Source: Terriglobia bacterium (lineage in GTDB: Bacteria > Acidobacteriota > Terriglobia > Acidiferrales > UBA7541). Taken from it: a stretch of DNA of 36,932 nucleotides. The stretch lies in contig JAIQFG010000050.1 of NCBI GenBank assembly GCA_020073375.1, positions 1-36,932 of the forward strand, read 5' to 3'. The first letter of the stretch is position 1, and the number at the start of each line of letters is the position of its first letter. The position numbers and the translations under genes were made by a program. Shown here piece by piece: positions 22,657 to 30,793 of the stretch. Under the pieces are notes generated by a model. That model had not been told where the DNA came from. It saw nothing but the letters and a program-made list of their open reading frames with translations, and ran no database searches.

Positions 22657-22887
22657 ATGCGCCTGAGATTCCTGATCCTTTCGGTTGTCGCAGTGCTGGG
22701 AATGGCTCGCGGAGCCTACGCGCAAGGCTGCGCGCTATGCTACACGTCCGCTTCGGCCCTTGGCGCTTCCGGCGAGCGTTCGCTGGATATCGGAATCCTG
22801 ACGCTGCTGACACCTGCCCTGGTGTTGTTTGCCGCAGTGATGTTTCTGTTGTACCGCAGAGCTACCGCGGCCACGGTGGAGTCCTAG
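22657..22887 (+). CDS. Small exported membrane protein with CxxC, downstream of the oxidase genes
   Basis: This 76-aa protein has a signal peptide cleaved near AYA-Q (residue 22), directly followed by Cys25-x-x-Cys28 (QGCALCYTSASALGASG), and a single C-terminal membrane helix (about 48-66) ending RRATAATVES. The CxxC on the outer face right after cleavage suggests metal or thiol chemistry, perhaps in copper delivery to the oxidase, which is inference. ATG 22657 has GGAAAGG eight bases upstream. The upstream ATGs at 22615/22618 would add 14 residues before the signal peptide. It is the last gene of the oxidase run and ends convergently with the aminotransferase gene. Confidence 0.72.
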   Translation: MRLRFLILSVVAVLGMARGAYAQGCALCYTSASALGASGERSLDIGILTLLTPALVLFAAVMFLLYRRATAATVES

Positions 22888-22920
22888 CCCGATCGTAATT
22901 TCTCACTTCTCTTTTGCCGG

Positions 22921-24102
22921 TTAATCCCGCAATGATTCTCGCAGCGCTCCTGCGACGCGCTCGACCTGCGCCTGCGTCATCTCCGGATAAATGGGAATAG
23001 ACAGTGCCTCGCGCGACGCGCGTTCGCTGACGCGCAGGTCTCCAGGTTTGCCTCCTAAAGACGCGTAGAGCGGCTGCAAATGCAGCGGAACGGGGTAATA
23101 AACCGTGCTGGCGACGCCGCGCTCGGCCAGGCGTTTCTGGACGATGTCGCTGCGCGGTTCGCCGCTCTGCGAGCTGCCGGCGCCGCGGCCCGCTGCCTGG
23201 CCCGGAATTCGCAGCGTGTAGAGATAATAGACGTGCTCGCATCCTGCGGGCGCGTGCGGAAGCACAATCCCCGGTAGATCGTGCAGGACCGAGTCATAGA
23301 GGCGAGCGTGCGCCTGGCGCGCCGCAGTCCAATCCGCCAGGTGGCGGAGCTTCACGCGCAGGACGGCAGCCTGCAATTCGTCCAGGCGGCTGTTCCAGCC
23401 TCGTTCAGTGCTCAGGTAACGGCCCGTCTGGCCGTGATTGCGCAGGGAGCGCAGGCGTGCGGCGAGTTTTTCGTCGCTGGTGACGATCATTCCGGCGTCG
23501 CCATAGGCGCCCAAATTCTTGCTGGGATAAAAACTCAGGCATCCGAGGCTTCCCATCGAGCCGGTTTTGCGCCCGTGGTACCCCGCGCCGATTGACTGCG
23601 CGTTGTCCTCGATTACGGGAATGCCGTGCTTGGCGGCGATTTCAAGAATAGGGTTCATATCGGCCGCCAGTCCGAACAGGTGAACGGCGACGATGGCTCG
23701 CGTGCGGGGCGTAATGAGCGCCGCGATTTGCTCCGGGTCCAGATTGAACGTGCCCGGTTCGATATCCGCGAACACGGGGCGCGCGCCGAGGGCGCTGACG
23801 GCGCTGCCGGTGGCGATAAACGTGAACGCCGGCACGATTACTTCATCGCCGGGGCGCACTCCGCAGGCGTGCAGGCCGAGTTCCAGCGCTTCCGTCCCGG
23901 AGGCGACGCCGATTGCATAACGCGTGCCGCTGGCTTGCGCAATTTCCTGCTCCAGCGCGTCGCCCTGCGGGCCCAGAACAAATTGTTGTGAGGTCAACAC
24001 GCCTTCCACGGCGGCGCGAATTTCGGCGCCAATGTTTGCAAATTGCGCTTGCAGATCGAGCATTGGAATCAGGTCCGCGGAGGATTGCGCCGGGGTGGTC
24101 AT
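22921..24102 (-). CDS. DegT/DnrJ/EryC1/StrS-family sugar aminotransferase
   Basis: This 393-aa fold-type I PLP enzyme transaminates keto-sugars in nucleotide-sugar pathways for surface polysaccharides or glycosylation. The PLP-binding Lys195 lies in SFYPSKNLGAYGDAG. Asp166 (EDNAQS) contacts the pyridine nitrogen. The VASGTEALELGL segment binds the phosphate. The N-terminal IPMLDLQAQF is typical. No glycosyltransferase or nucleotide-sugar gene is adjacent, so the substrate is unknown. Around residue 310 there is a Gly/Ser-rich insertion (AAGRGAGSSQSGEPRS) that looks like an added loop. The start is ATG 24102. Confidence 0.93.
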   Translation of the reverse strand: MTTPAQSSADLIPMLDLQAQFANIGAEIRAAVEGVLTSQQFVLGPQGDALEQEIAQASGTRYAIGVASGTEALELGLHACGVRPGDEVIVPAFTFIATGSAVSALGARPVFADIEPGTFNLDPEQIAALITPRTRAIVAVHLFGLAADMNPILEIAAKHGIPVIEDNAQSIGAGYHGRKTGSMGSLGCLSFYPSKNLGAYGDAGMIVTSDEKLAARLRSLRNHGQTGRYLSTERGWNSRLDELQAAVLRVKLRHLADWTAARQAHARLYDSVLHDLPGIVLPHAPAGCEHVYYLYTLRIPGQAAGRGAGSSQSGEPRSDIVQKRLAERGVASTVYYPVPLHLQPLYASLGGKPGDLRVSERASREALSIPIYPEMTQAQVERVAGALRESLRD

Positions 24103-24456
24103 TCAGGTTGCGGACTCCTGTGCGGGCTCTTGGGCTGGCCCGGAACGGTCAGTGAGGGGACAACTGAGGGAAATATTTCCACGGCACCCAAGGATCCGCG
24201 AGGAATTTGTAGCGCCGGCGTCTCGCCGGCTTTTTTCGCGCCGTGCGAGTTCAAAAAAACTGCCGGCGAGACGCCGGCGCTACGAAAACCAGACGATCCG
24301 CCCCTACTCCCTTGATTTTCACTCCACCGGAAAGCAGGAGTGCAGGCAATGCGGGCGATCGACGGGACTTCGCACGTTTGCAAAAATGAATTGTCGGCGC
24401 GGTCTTTCGAGGGTTTCACGGCGCGAATATCCTACCACGCAGTGGCGCGGGTTGGA
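24103..24456. other. 354-base gap between aminotransferase and DCC gene
   Basis: It contains the GTAG-headed inverted pair (24209-24283), which also reads as terminators in both directions. No gene is supported. Open frames across it translate the repeat itself. Confidence 0.6.
24209..24283. repeat. REP/BIME-like palindrome pair acting as bidirectional terminator
   Basis: Perfect 22-base arms (24209-24230 and 24262-24283) each begin with GTAG read inwards. Each arm contains its own hairpin (GCCGGCG-TCT-CGCCGGC) followed by a T-run: six T after the plus-strand copy, and AG plus seven T after the copy read on the minus strand. The minus-strand hairpin would end the DCC gene transcript. Confidence 0.85.
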
Positions 24457-24864
24457 TCACTTCGGCTGGTGTCCGGGGATGGCGCAGGTGTCGGAGTCGC
24501 AACGCGACGGAGCTCCCGGGAGGCTGTAGCGGTGGCGCGCGATGAAGGCGTACACAAACGGGCCAAACCAGCGCGCGGGGGGGAATGCGGCGAGCCGGCC
24601 AATCCACGCAAGCTTCGGCAGTACGCGCAGCAGCGCCAGCCAGGCCTCGAATCCCTTCAGCCATTTGCCATCCGGCGTGCGGACGTGCATTTCCTGGTCG
24701 AGGTCGCTGCGAGAAAACGGCGACTGTGCCGCCACACCAGGATCGTTGTAATCCAGAAATCGCAGCCGCGCGCCGGAGTCGTAGGGTTCTACTTTTTCCC
24801 GAGTCCATTTGCAGAACGAGCAGGAGCCATCCATGAAGATGTCGTAGGTGGAGGGCGAAGGCAT
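24457..24864 (-). CDS. DCC-family thiol-disulfide oxidoreductase-like protein (DUF393)
   Basis: This 135-aa protein is named for the conserved Asp-Cys-Cys pattern. Here it reads DGSCSFCKW with Cys15 and Cys18, then RLRFLDYND at the second conserved Asp. A helical region with the aromatic/Pro stretch FPPARWFGPFVYAFIARHRY follows. These proteins are predicted thioredoxin-like thiol oxidoreductases with little biochemistry done. It carries two further Cys residues near the C-terminus (CDSDTC). The start is ATG 24864. A strong minus-strand terminator lies in the gap after the stop. Confidence 0.9.
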   Translation of the reverse strand: MPSPSTYDIFMDGSCSFCKWTREKVEPYDSGARLRFLDYNDPGVAAQSPFSRSDLDQEMHVRTPDGKWLKGFEAWLALLRVLPKLAWIGRLAAFPPARWFGPFVYAFIARHRYSLPGAPSRCDSDTCAIPGHQPK

Positions 24865-24971
24865 TAGGCATTCCCGGTAGACATATTCATTATGCCACTA
24901 ATGGGATTAGCGTGCGCGCAGCGCGGCATCCGGGTAGTGCTGTGGTTTGAATGGGCAGAAATAAAATCACC

Positions 24972-25000
24972 CGTCATTCCGAGCGAAGCGAGGAATGACG
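24972..25000. repeat. Short inverted repeat, CGTCATTCC...GGAATGACG
   Basis: Perfect 9-base arms (24972-24980 and 24992-25000) enclose the 11-base GAGCGAAGCGA loop. This motif occurs between genes in many bacterial genomes, so it is probably a dispersed intergenic repeat. The long minus-strand frame across it (24864-25220) is not a gene. Confidence 0.6.
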
Positions 25001-25104
25001 AACAAGAAGAGTTGAGCGTTGAACGACGCGGACCAAATGACACCACTACCAGCAGCGCCTTTTCGTAAGTGCAAGCTATAAAGAAGAAAAGGAATATAGA
25101 GCTG

Positions 25105-25362
25105 TTACCTGAGTCTTCCCGGGGGATCGGCCGAAGGCGGAATGTGCGGGGTGGCTGAGGGCTCGCCGGAATTGGCGGAGATTTTATTGGGTGCAGGTTG
25201 CGGCAGGCCAATCCCCGCATTCATTTCCAGATGTTCCTTGGCGCACTGCGGGCAATACCCTTTGCCCGTGTCTTCATCGCGCAGGCTGGCAAACTCATAG
25301 CAACCGTGGATGCAGTCGCAATATCCCGTCGCCGAAGCCGTCTTGATCGCTACCAATGCCAT
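25105..25362 (-). CDS. Small Cys-rich protein, possible zinc-binding
   Basis: This 85-aa protein has five Cys in its first half: GYCDCIHGCYEF and KGYCPQCAKEHL. The last C-x2-C and nearby His fit a zinc-ribbon-like site. The C-terminal half is Pro-rich and disordered. ATG 25362 has AAAGGA eight bases upstream. An in-frame start at 25428 would add 22 residues without a ribosome site. I recognise no named family. It stands alone between the DCC gene and the HD-GYP regulator on the same strand. Confidence 0.65.
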   Translation of the reverse strand: MALVAIKTASATGYCDCIHGCYEFASLRDEDTGKGYCPQCAKEHLEMNAGIGLPQPAPNKISANSGEPSATPHIPPSADPPGRLR

Positions 25363-25474
25363 GGAATTTGTCCTTTGTTCTGCAGGATAGTACAAGCGGA
25401 GCGCGATTTTCGCAAGGGCTCGGCACAAAATGGATTGATAATCAGCGGAAAAAGTTGGCGGTCCGCGTCGACGC

Positions 25475-26551
25475 CTACTTCTTCAACTGGGACAGCCGGT
25501 ACGGCCTGCCCACATTTTCCCGCAGCTCGCTCCAGAGAGTCGCCGGCATGGTCAGGAACACTTCGACGACCTTGGGATCGAACTGAGTTCCCGAGCAGCG
25601 CTTGATTTCCTCCTGCGCGTGCGTGATGGACAGGGCCCTGCGATAGGGGCGGTCGGAAATCATGGCGTCCAGGGCGTCGGCGACGGCGAAAATCCTGGCT
25701 CCCAGCGGAATCTCTTGTTCCCGCAGGCCACGCGGGTAGCCCGAGCCGTCATAATATTCCTGGTGAGAGAGGACAATTTCGGCGGCCTCGCGCAGGAACG
25801 AGATGCGCGTGACCATGTTGAATCCGATGTCGCAGTGGGTGCGCATCACTTCCCGCTCCTCGGGGGTGAGCGGGCCGGGTTTTCGCAGGATCTGGTCGGA
25901 AATGGCCATTTTCCCGATGTCATGAAGAAAGGCGGCGCGGGCGATCTGCGGCAGCAGAGAAGCGTCCACGTTCATGGCCTTGGCGATGGCGATGGTGTAG
26001 GCGGTGACGCGCTTGCTGTGGCCTTCGGTTTCGGCGTCTTTCAAGTCCAGAGCGCCGCCCAGCGCCTCCAGCGTGTCGTCGTAGGATTGCTCGAGCTGCC
26101 TGAGGGTGTCGGCGAGCTGAGCGGTGCGTTCCTCGACCTGATTTTCCAGGTTACGCTGGTAATCGCGCCTTTCCAGGACCAGTTGGCGGTGCTCCAGCGC
26201 GCGCTGCACGCTGAAATACAGCTGATCTTTTTCAAACGGCTTCAGGATGTAGTCATAGGCGCCCTGGCGGATTGCCTCCAGAGCGGTGGCGATTTCTCCA
26301 TTGGCCGTGACCATGATGATGGGGATATCCGGTTCGGCCTTGTGCAGCCACTCAACCAGCCTCATGCCATCCATTTCGGGCATGACCATGTCGCTCAAAA
26401 CCAGATCGACGCCCTGCTTTCCCAGGTACTCTTGCGCCAGCAGGCCATTGCTCACCGAGGCGCACTGGTGCCCCTGCGCTTCCAGGAGGGTCGCGACGAC
26501 TTCCCGGATCGCCTCTTCATCGTCCACAATGAGAAGTTTCCCTTTGATCAA
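25475..26551 (-). CDS. Response regulator with HD-GYP cyclic di-GMP phosphodiesterase domain
   Basis: This 358-aa output protein of a two-component system hydrolyses cyclic di-GMP, as RpfG does. The receiver domain (1-120) has the acidic pocket Asp10/Asp11 and phosphoacceptor Asp54, with Lys104 in KPF. A coiled coil (120-165) joins it to the HD-GYP domain. The HD pair is His210-Asp211 (FLHDIGKMAISD), and DGSGYP ends at Pro273. The motif before it reads HQE rather than HHE, a variant that removes one possible metal ligand. The start is TTG 26551 with GAGG six bases upstream. A good promoter lies at 26572-26599. It is divergent from the large histidine kinase, the likely partner. Confidence 0.93.
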   Translation of the reverse strand: MIKGKLLIVDDEEAIREVVATLLEAQGHQCASVSNGLLAQEYLGKQGVDLVLSDMVMPEMDGMRLVEWLHKAEPDIPIIMVTANGEIATALEAIRQGAYDYILKPFEKDQLYFSVQRALEHRQLVLERRDYQRNLENQVEERTAQLADTLRQLEQSYDDTLEALGGALDLKDAETEGHSKRVTAYTIAIAKAMNVDASLLPQIARAAFLHDIGKMAISDQILRKPGPLTPEEREVMRTHCDIGFNMVTRISFLREAAEIVLSHQEYYDGSGYPRGLREQEIPLGARIFAVADALDAMISDRPYRRALSITHAQEEIKRCSGTQFDPKVVEVFLTMPATLWSELRENVGRPYRLSQLKK

Positions 26552-26571
26552 AATGTGCCTCGAAGAACCAC

Positions 26572-26599
26572 ATTATACGGGAGGGCACAGGATCGCCAA
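26572..26599 (-). promoter_or_regulatory. Promoter of the HD-GYP regulator
   Basis: On the minus strand TTGGCG (26599-26594) and TATAAT (26577-26572) are separated by 16 bases. The -10 is perfect, and the TTG start would have a leader of about 14 nt. Confidence 0.6.
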
Positions 26600-26727
26600 G
26601 GGCTAGTTGTCCATAGATAAAGGGGCGTGCTAAGTTTATAAACGGTCACCTCCCAGCGGCCCATATCCTGCCAGACCGTGCGGGGATCGCCTTGCCAAGG
26701 CCCCGGACGGGGAGGTTTCGGTAGTCC

Positions 26728-29700
26728 ATGCCTAATCAAGGTCTGCTGGCGATCACCTTTTTTGAGGCTATCTCCTTTTCCATTCTGCTGATTCTTTACT
26801 TTCTTCTGGATCGCGGGCGCCCGGCGCGATACTTCCGGTATTGGATCGCGGGCTGGGCCGCGCAAACCATTTGGGCCGGCTTGCTGCTATTTTCATTGGC
26901 CCTGCCGGACAATGCAGTCCGGCTGATCTCGGTGGAGTGCCGCCTGTCGGCGATTGCCTTGTTCCTGGCGGCGGTTTGGGAATATACCGGGCGGAAAGTG
27001 CGGCCCTTTCTTTTTTGGCCGGTGCTGATGCTGGGATGGGCGGCGTTTGGCGTGGTCGAGCGCCATCCGGTGGCTCCTCCCGAGCAGGCGCACTGGATCA
27101 CGCTGCTGCTGCAATGTTCACTGCTGATCGCTTCCGGATGGATCCTGTGGCGCCACTCGCGGCTCAAGGCCGGGTACGGAGCCAGGCTGCTGGCGGCAAC
27201 CCTGCTGCTCACGGGCCTGCACGGGTTGGACGCGATGTTCTGGAGGGAGCAGCCGTTTTACCTGTTGCGCGTTGCGTTCCAGGATTTCTTCAACGTCTCA
27301 CTGGGAATTGCCATGGCCGTGCTGGTGATTGAAGCGCGGCACATGCGCATGGAGGATTTGAACGAAAAATTGCGCCGGCTCACGCTGATCACCGCGGCCA
27401 GCACACAGTCGCTGAACGTCGACCAGATGCTCGGAGTGGTGCTTCATCATCTGGTGGAAAGCCTGAATACCAGCCACGGCCTGGTGCGATTGGGCGCGGG
27501 GGGCGATGACGGCGAATTCATCATTCGCGCGGCAATCGGATACAGCGACGCTTACCTGATGGAGCAGGAAAAAATCCCCGCAAAGCTGCCGTGGGTCCGC
27601 AAAGCGCTCGAGCAGGAGCACGCATATACCTCGTTCGACGGCGAGCAGGGCCTGGAAGACTCCACCAACTCGCACCGGGAGCATCTGTCGGCCGCGCTGC
27701 TGGTTCGCCTGCCCGGGCCGCGCACGCCGCTGGGATGGATCGTGGTGGGGTCCAGGGAAAAAAGAAAATTTCATCCCGAGGAAATTACTTTCCTCAAGAA
27801 CGTGGCAAACCTGATGGGCTTGACGGTGCAGAGCTTGCGCCTGTTCGAGCAGGTGGCCACCGTGCAGCGGCAGTGGGCGAACACGTTTGATTCGATTGAC
27901 GACCCCATTCTGGTTCACGATCCCCAGGGCCAAATCATCCGCGTCAATCAGGCGTTCGAGACGCGTTCGGGGATGGCGCTGGAGCGCATGGAAGGGCGGC
28001 CGGTGGCGCAAGTCCTGAGGCGCGGCGCCGCCGTTTGGGACCTGTGCCCGTACTGCGAAGGCTCGGCCGGCAAAGGCAATGAAACCGACGAAGCCCTGGG
28101 CGGATTTCTCCTGGCGTCCAATTCCCAATTTCACGACGCTGACGGCCGGCCGCTGGGTATTATTCACGTGCTGCAGGACGTCACCGAACGGCGCCGCGCC
28201 GAGCAGAGGTACCAGATCCTGATCGAGAACATCCGCGAGGGCGTCTTCATGGCCTCTCCGGACAATCGTTTCCTGGATTTCAACCAGGCGTTTCTGCAAA
28301 TGCTGGGCTACGAAGACCGCGAGGAGCTGATGCGGGTCGAGAACGTGGGCGCGACGCTGTATGTGAATCCCGCCGATCGCGACCGGCTGATGAAACTGCT
28401 GCAGGACTACAACTCGGTCAGCAATTTTGAATTTCAAATTCGCCGCAAGGACGGCGAGATCCGCACACTGCTGGAATCGAGCTTCGTGACGCGCGACGCC
28501 TCTGGACAAATCACGGCTTACCAGGGATTCGTGCTGGACATCACCGAACGCAAACTGGCGGAGCAGGAAATTCGCCGTAGGAACCGCGAACTTCTGGTGT
28601 TGAACGCAATCGGCCAGACGCTCAATCAGCCGTTGGCCTTGGACGAAATTCTGGACCGTGCCCTTCGTCAGGTCGTCGGGCTGTTCGGCGCCGACCAGGG
28701 GGCTGTCTATCTGTTGGCGCCGGATACGAGAGTGATCTCGCGGGCCGCGGCGTTCGGCATGCGCTCGGAGTACGCGCGGCAATTCTCGCCGGTGCCGTTT
28801 CCGGCGGATTTTCTGGAGCATATTGTGGCTGTGCGAGCCACGATCTTGTCGCAGCCGGGCCTGCCGCTGCCGTTCGTATTCCGCGAAGTGCAGCGCGCCG
28901 AGGGCGTGCGTGCCTCGCAGATGCTGGTTCTTTGGTCCCGGAGCCAGCCGATCGGATTGCTTTCGCTGGGGCACCGCTCCTCCAAGGAATTCGCGCCCGA
29001 CGATCTGAACCTGCTGACGACCGTGGGCAACCAAATCGCCCTGGCTGTGGAAAAATTGCAGCTGTACGAAGAGACTCGCGCGGCCTATGAAAATTTGAGC
29101 CGCACGCAGGAGCAGTTGTTGCAGAGCGAAAAAATGGCCGCCGTGGGGCAGCTGATTTCCGGAGTGGCTCACGAACTCAATAATCCCCTGACAGCCATAC
29201 TGGGATACGGTCAATTGCTGGCCACGGGGCAAACGCTAAGCGCGCAGGGAGCCGAGTACGTCGAAAAGATCCACAAGCAGGCGCAGCGCACGCACCGCAT
29301 CGTGCACAACCTGCTGAGTTTCGCGCGCCAGCACAAACCGGAGCGCCTGCCGGTGCAGCTGAATCAGATTCTGGAAGATACGCTGGCGCTGCGGGAATAC
29401 GATCTGCGCGCCAATAACATCATTGTCCACCGCGAATTTGCCGAGGACCTGCCGGAAATTTCCGCCGACGCCCATCAGTTGCAGCAGGTATTCCTGAATA
29501 TCCTGAACAACGCCGTCGATGCCGTCCTGGAGATGCAGTATCCCGGCGAACTGTGGCTGCGGACGTCCCATGATCGGGGCGCGAATCGCCTGATCGTAGA
29601 GTGCATCGACAACGGGCGGGGCGTGAAGGATGCTGCCAAGGTATTCGATCCCTTTTACACCACCAAACCGGTGGGAAAGGGAACCGGGCTTGGCTTGAGC

Positions 29701-30243
29701 ATCTGCTACGGGATAGTGAGCGAACATGGCGGAGAAATATCCGTGCGGAACGTTCCGTCGCGCGGCGCCTGCTTCACGATTCAAATCCCGATATCCGCGG
29801 CGCCGGATGCCAGGCCGCGGCCGAGCAGGGATTTTGCGGAATCCCAGGCGCCCAGCCGGATTCTGCTGATCGACAGCGAAGAGGCCGTACTGGACATCGA
29901 GCGTGAAATTCTGAAGCCGCACTATCGCGGCGTGTACGCCATCCGGACAGCGCTGGAAGCAGTGCGGCTGCTCGATGCCGAGCCGTTCGATTTGATCGTC
30001 AGCGAGTGGAAGGCGAACGGAGTGTTTGCCGGGCAGGAATTCCACGATTGGATTCGCAGGTTCCATCCGGAACTTGCCAATCGAGTGATCTTCACACTAT
30101 CAGGCACCAGCAGCATGGAGGGCGTCTCCCACGAGATGCAAAGGTCGTGCCTGTTCTTGCGAAAGCCGTTCCCTGGAGATGAACTGTTGAGTGTGGTGCG
30201 GGACGCCCTGCGGGCCACTGACGTTTCTGAACTTAAGCGTTGA
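26728..30243 (+). CDS. Large hybrid-type sensor histidine kinase (membrane, GAF, PAS, PAS, GAF, HisKA, HATPase, pseudo-receiver)
   Basis: This is a 1171-aa sensor. Residues 1-205 hold about six to seven membrane helices. A GAF domain (about 235-375), two PAS domains (380-615, each ending DVTERRRAEQ or DITERKLAEQ) and a second GAF (625-775) follow. The HisKA domain has phosphoacceptor His815 in GVAHELNNP. The ATPase domain (N-box NILNNAVDAV, then DNGRGV and GTGLGLSI) is complete. The last 115 residues are receiver-like, but the phospho-Asp position is Glu1093 (DLIVSEW) and the Asp pair is DSEE, so it cannot be phosphorylated in the normal way. ATG 26728 follows GGGGAGG. It is divergent from the HD-GYP regulator, its likely target. 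Confidence 0.93.
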   Translation: MPNQGLLAITFFEAISFSILLILYFLLDRGRPARYFRYWIAGWAAQTIWAGLLLFSLALPDNAVRLISVECRLSAIALFLAAVWEYTGRKVRPFLFWPVLMLGWAAFGVVERHPVAPPEQAHWITLLLQCSLLIASGWILWRHSRLKAGYGARLLAATLLLTGLHGLDAMFWREQPFYLLRVAFQDFFNVSLGIAMAVLVIEARHMRMEDLNEKLRRLTLITAASTQSLNVDQMLGVVLHHLVESLNTSHGLVRLGAGGDDGEFIIRAAIGYSDAYLMEQEKIPAKLPWVRKALEQEHAYTSFDGEQGLEDSTNSHREHLSAALLVRLPGPRTPLGWIVVGSREKRKFHPEEITFLKNVANLMGLTVQSLRLFEQVATVQRQWANTFDSIDDPILVHDPQGQIIRVNQAFETRSGMALERMEGRPVAQVLRRGAAVWDLCPYCEGSAGKGNETDEALGGFLLASNSQFHDADGRPLGIIHVLQDVTERRRAEQRYQILIENIREGVFMASPDNRFLDFNQAFLQMLGYEDREELMRVENVGATLYVNPADRDRLMKLLQDYNSVSNFEFQIRRKDGEIRTLLESSFVTRDASGQITAYQGFVLDITERKLAEQEIRRRNRELLVLNAIGQTLNQPLALDEILDRALRQVVGLFGADQGAVYLLAPDTRVISRAAAFGMRSEYARQFSPVPFPADFLEHIVAVRATILSQPGLPLPFVFREVQRAEGVRASQMLVLWSRSQPIGLLSLGHRSSKEFAPDDLNLLTTVGNQIALAVEKLQLYEETRAAYENLSRTQEQLLQSEKMAAVGQLISGVAHELNNPLTAILGYGQLLATGQTLSAQGAEYVEKIHKQAQRTHRIVHNLLSFARQHKPERLPVQLNQILEDTLALREYDLRANNIIVHREFAEDLPEISADAHQLQQVFLNILNNAVDAVLEMQYPGELWLRTSHDRGANRLIVECIDNGRGVKDAAKVFDPFYTTKPVGKGTGLGLSICYGIVSEHGGEISVRNVPSRGACFTIQIPISAAPDARPRPSRDFAESQAPSRILLIDSEEAVLDIEREILKPHYRGVYAIRTALEAVRLLDAEPFDLIVSEWKANGVFAGQEFHDWIRRFHPELANRVIFTLSGTSSMEGVSHEMQRSCLFLRKPFPGDELLSVVRDALRATDVSELKR

Positions 30244-30793
30244 CGTTTCCGGGAAATTGCCCCGCCGAAAGCGCGTTGATTTCCGACATGGCTTGTTCCA
30301 TCTGCGCCGCAAGGCTGCCCACGAGCCCGGTCAGATATTGAATCTGCCGGACGGGCAGGTTGCCGGTCAATAGACGGAGCCGCACCAGCCAGCAGATCAG
30401 CTGAAATTTCAAGCCAAGAGCGAAGCGCTCGGCTTCCTGGCGGTGGCTGATTTCCGGTGACATTGCCGCGATCATCCGGCCCAATTGCTCCAGGTTGGAG
30501 TAATCCTCGCGCAGGCCGAGCAAGAAATCCCGTGCGACGCGCCGCCTGGCGCGCCGAGCCTGCCGGGCCACGTGCGCAGGCGCGGCTTCGTCCAGATACC
30601 TGCCGTCGGCTTCGGAAAGGGCCTGGCGGATTTGAGGAAAATACTGGTAGTGCTTGGGAAGGGCATTTCCGGATTGAAAATCAGCCGCGCGGCCATGAAC
30701 ATTTTCAGGGGATGAACTCCGGGGGTGCAGCAGGAGCCACAGGACCGCGAGAATCGCGATTGCCGGCGGAATCGTATAGACCAGGCCGCTCAT
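30233..30793 (-). CDS. Membrane-anchored hypothetical protein
   Basis: This 186-aa protein has one N-terminal membrane helix (residues 3-23) and then a largely helical soluble domain rich in Arg, Ala and Leu (HVARQARRARRRVARDFLLGLREDYSNLEQLGRMI; LTGLVGSLAAQMEQAMSEI). I recognise no motif. Its 3' end overlaps the end of the histidine kinase gene by 11 bases, and its ATG overlaps the previous stop by four, so it is translated with the 30790-31605 gene. Its role is unknown; a link to the kinase would be guesswork. Confidence 0.7.
   Translation of the reverse strand: MSGLVYTIPPAIAILAVLWLLLHPRSSSPENVHGRAADFQSGNALPKHYQYFPQIRQALSEADGRYLDEAAPAHVARQARRARRRVARDFLLGLREDYSNLEQLGRMIAAMSPEISHRQEAERFALGLKFQLICWLVRLRLLTGNLPVRQIQYLTGLVGSLAAQMEQAMSEINALSAGQFPGNVNA

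Noticed and set aside
24099..24419. 106-aa minus-strand frame
   Set aside because: Half of it is a translation of the GTAG-headed repeat, so it is not a gene.
24864..25220. 118-aa minus-strand frame
   Set aside because: It runs through the CGTCATTCC inverted repeat, lacks a ribosome site and overlaps the better-supported gene 25105-25362.
27298..29232. 644-aa open frame on the minus strand
   Set aside because: It mirrors the histidine kinase and has no recognisable motif.
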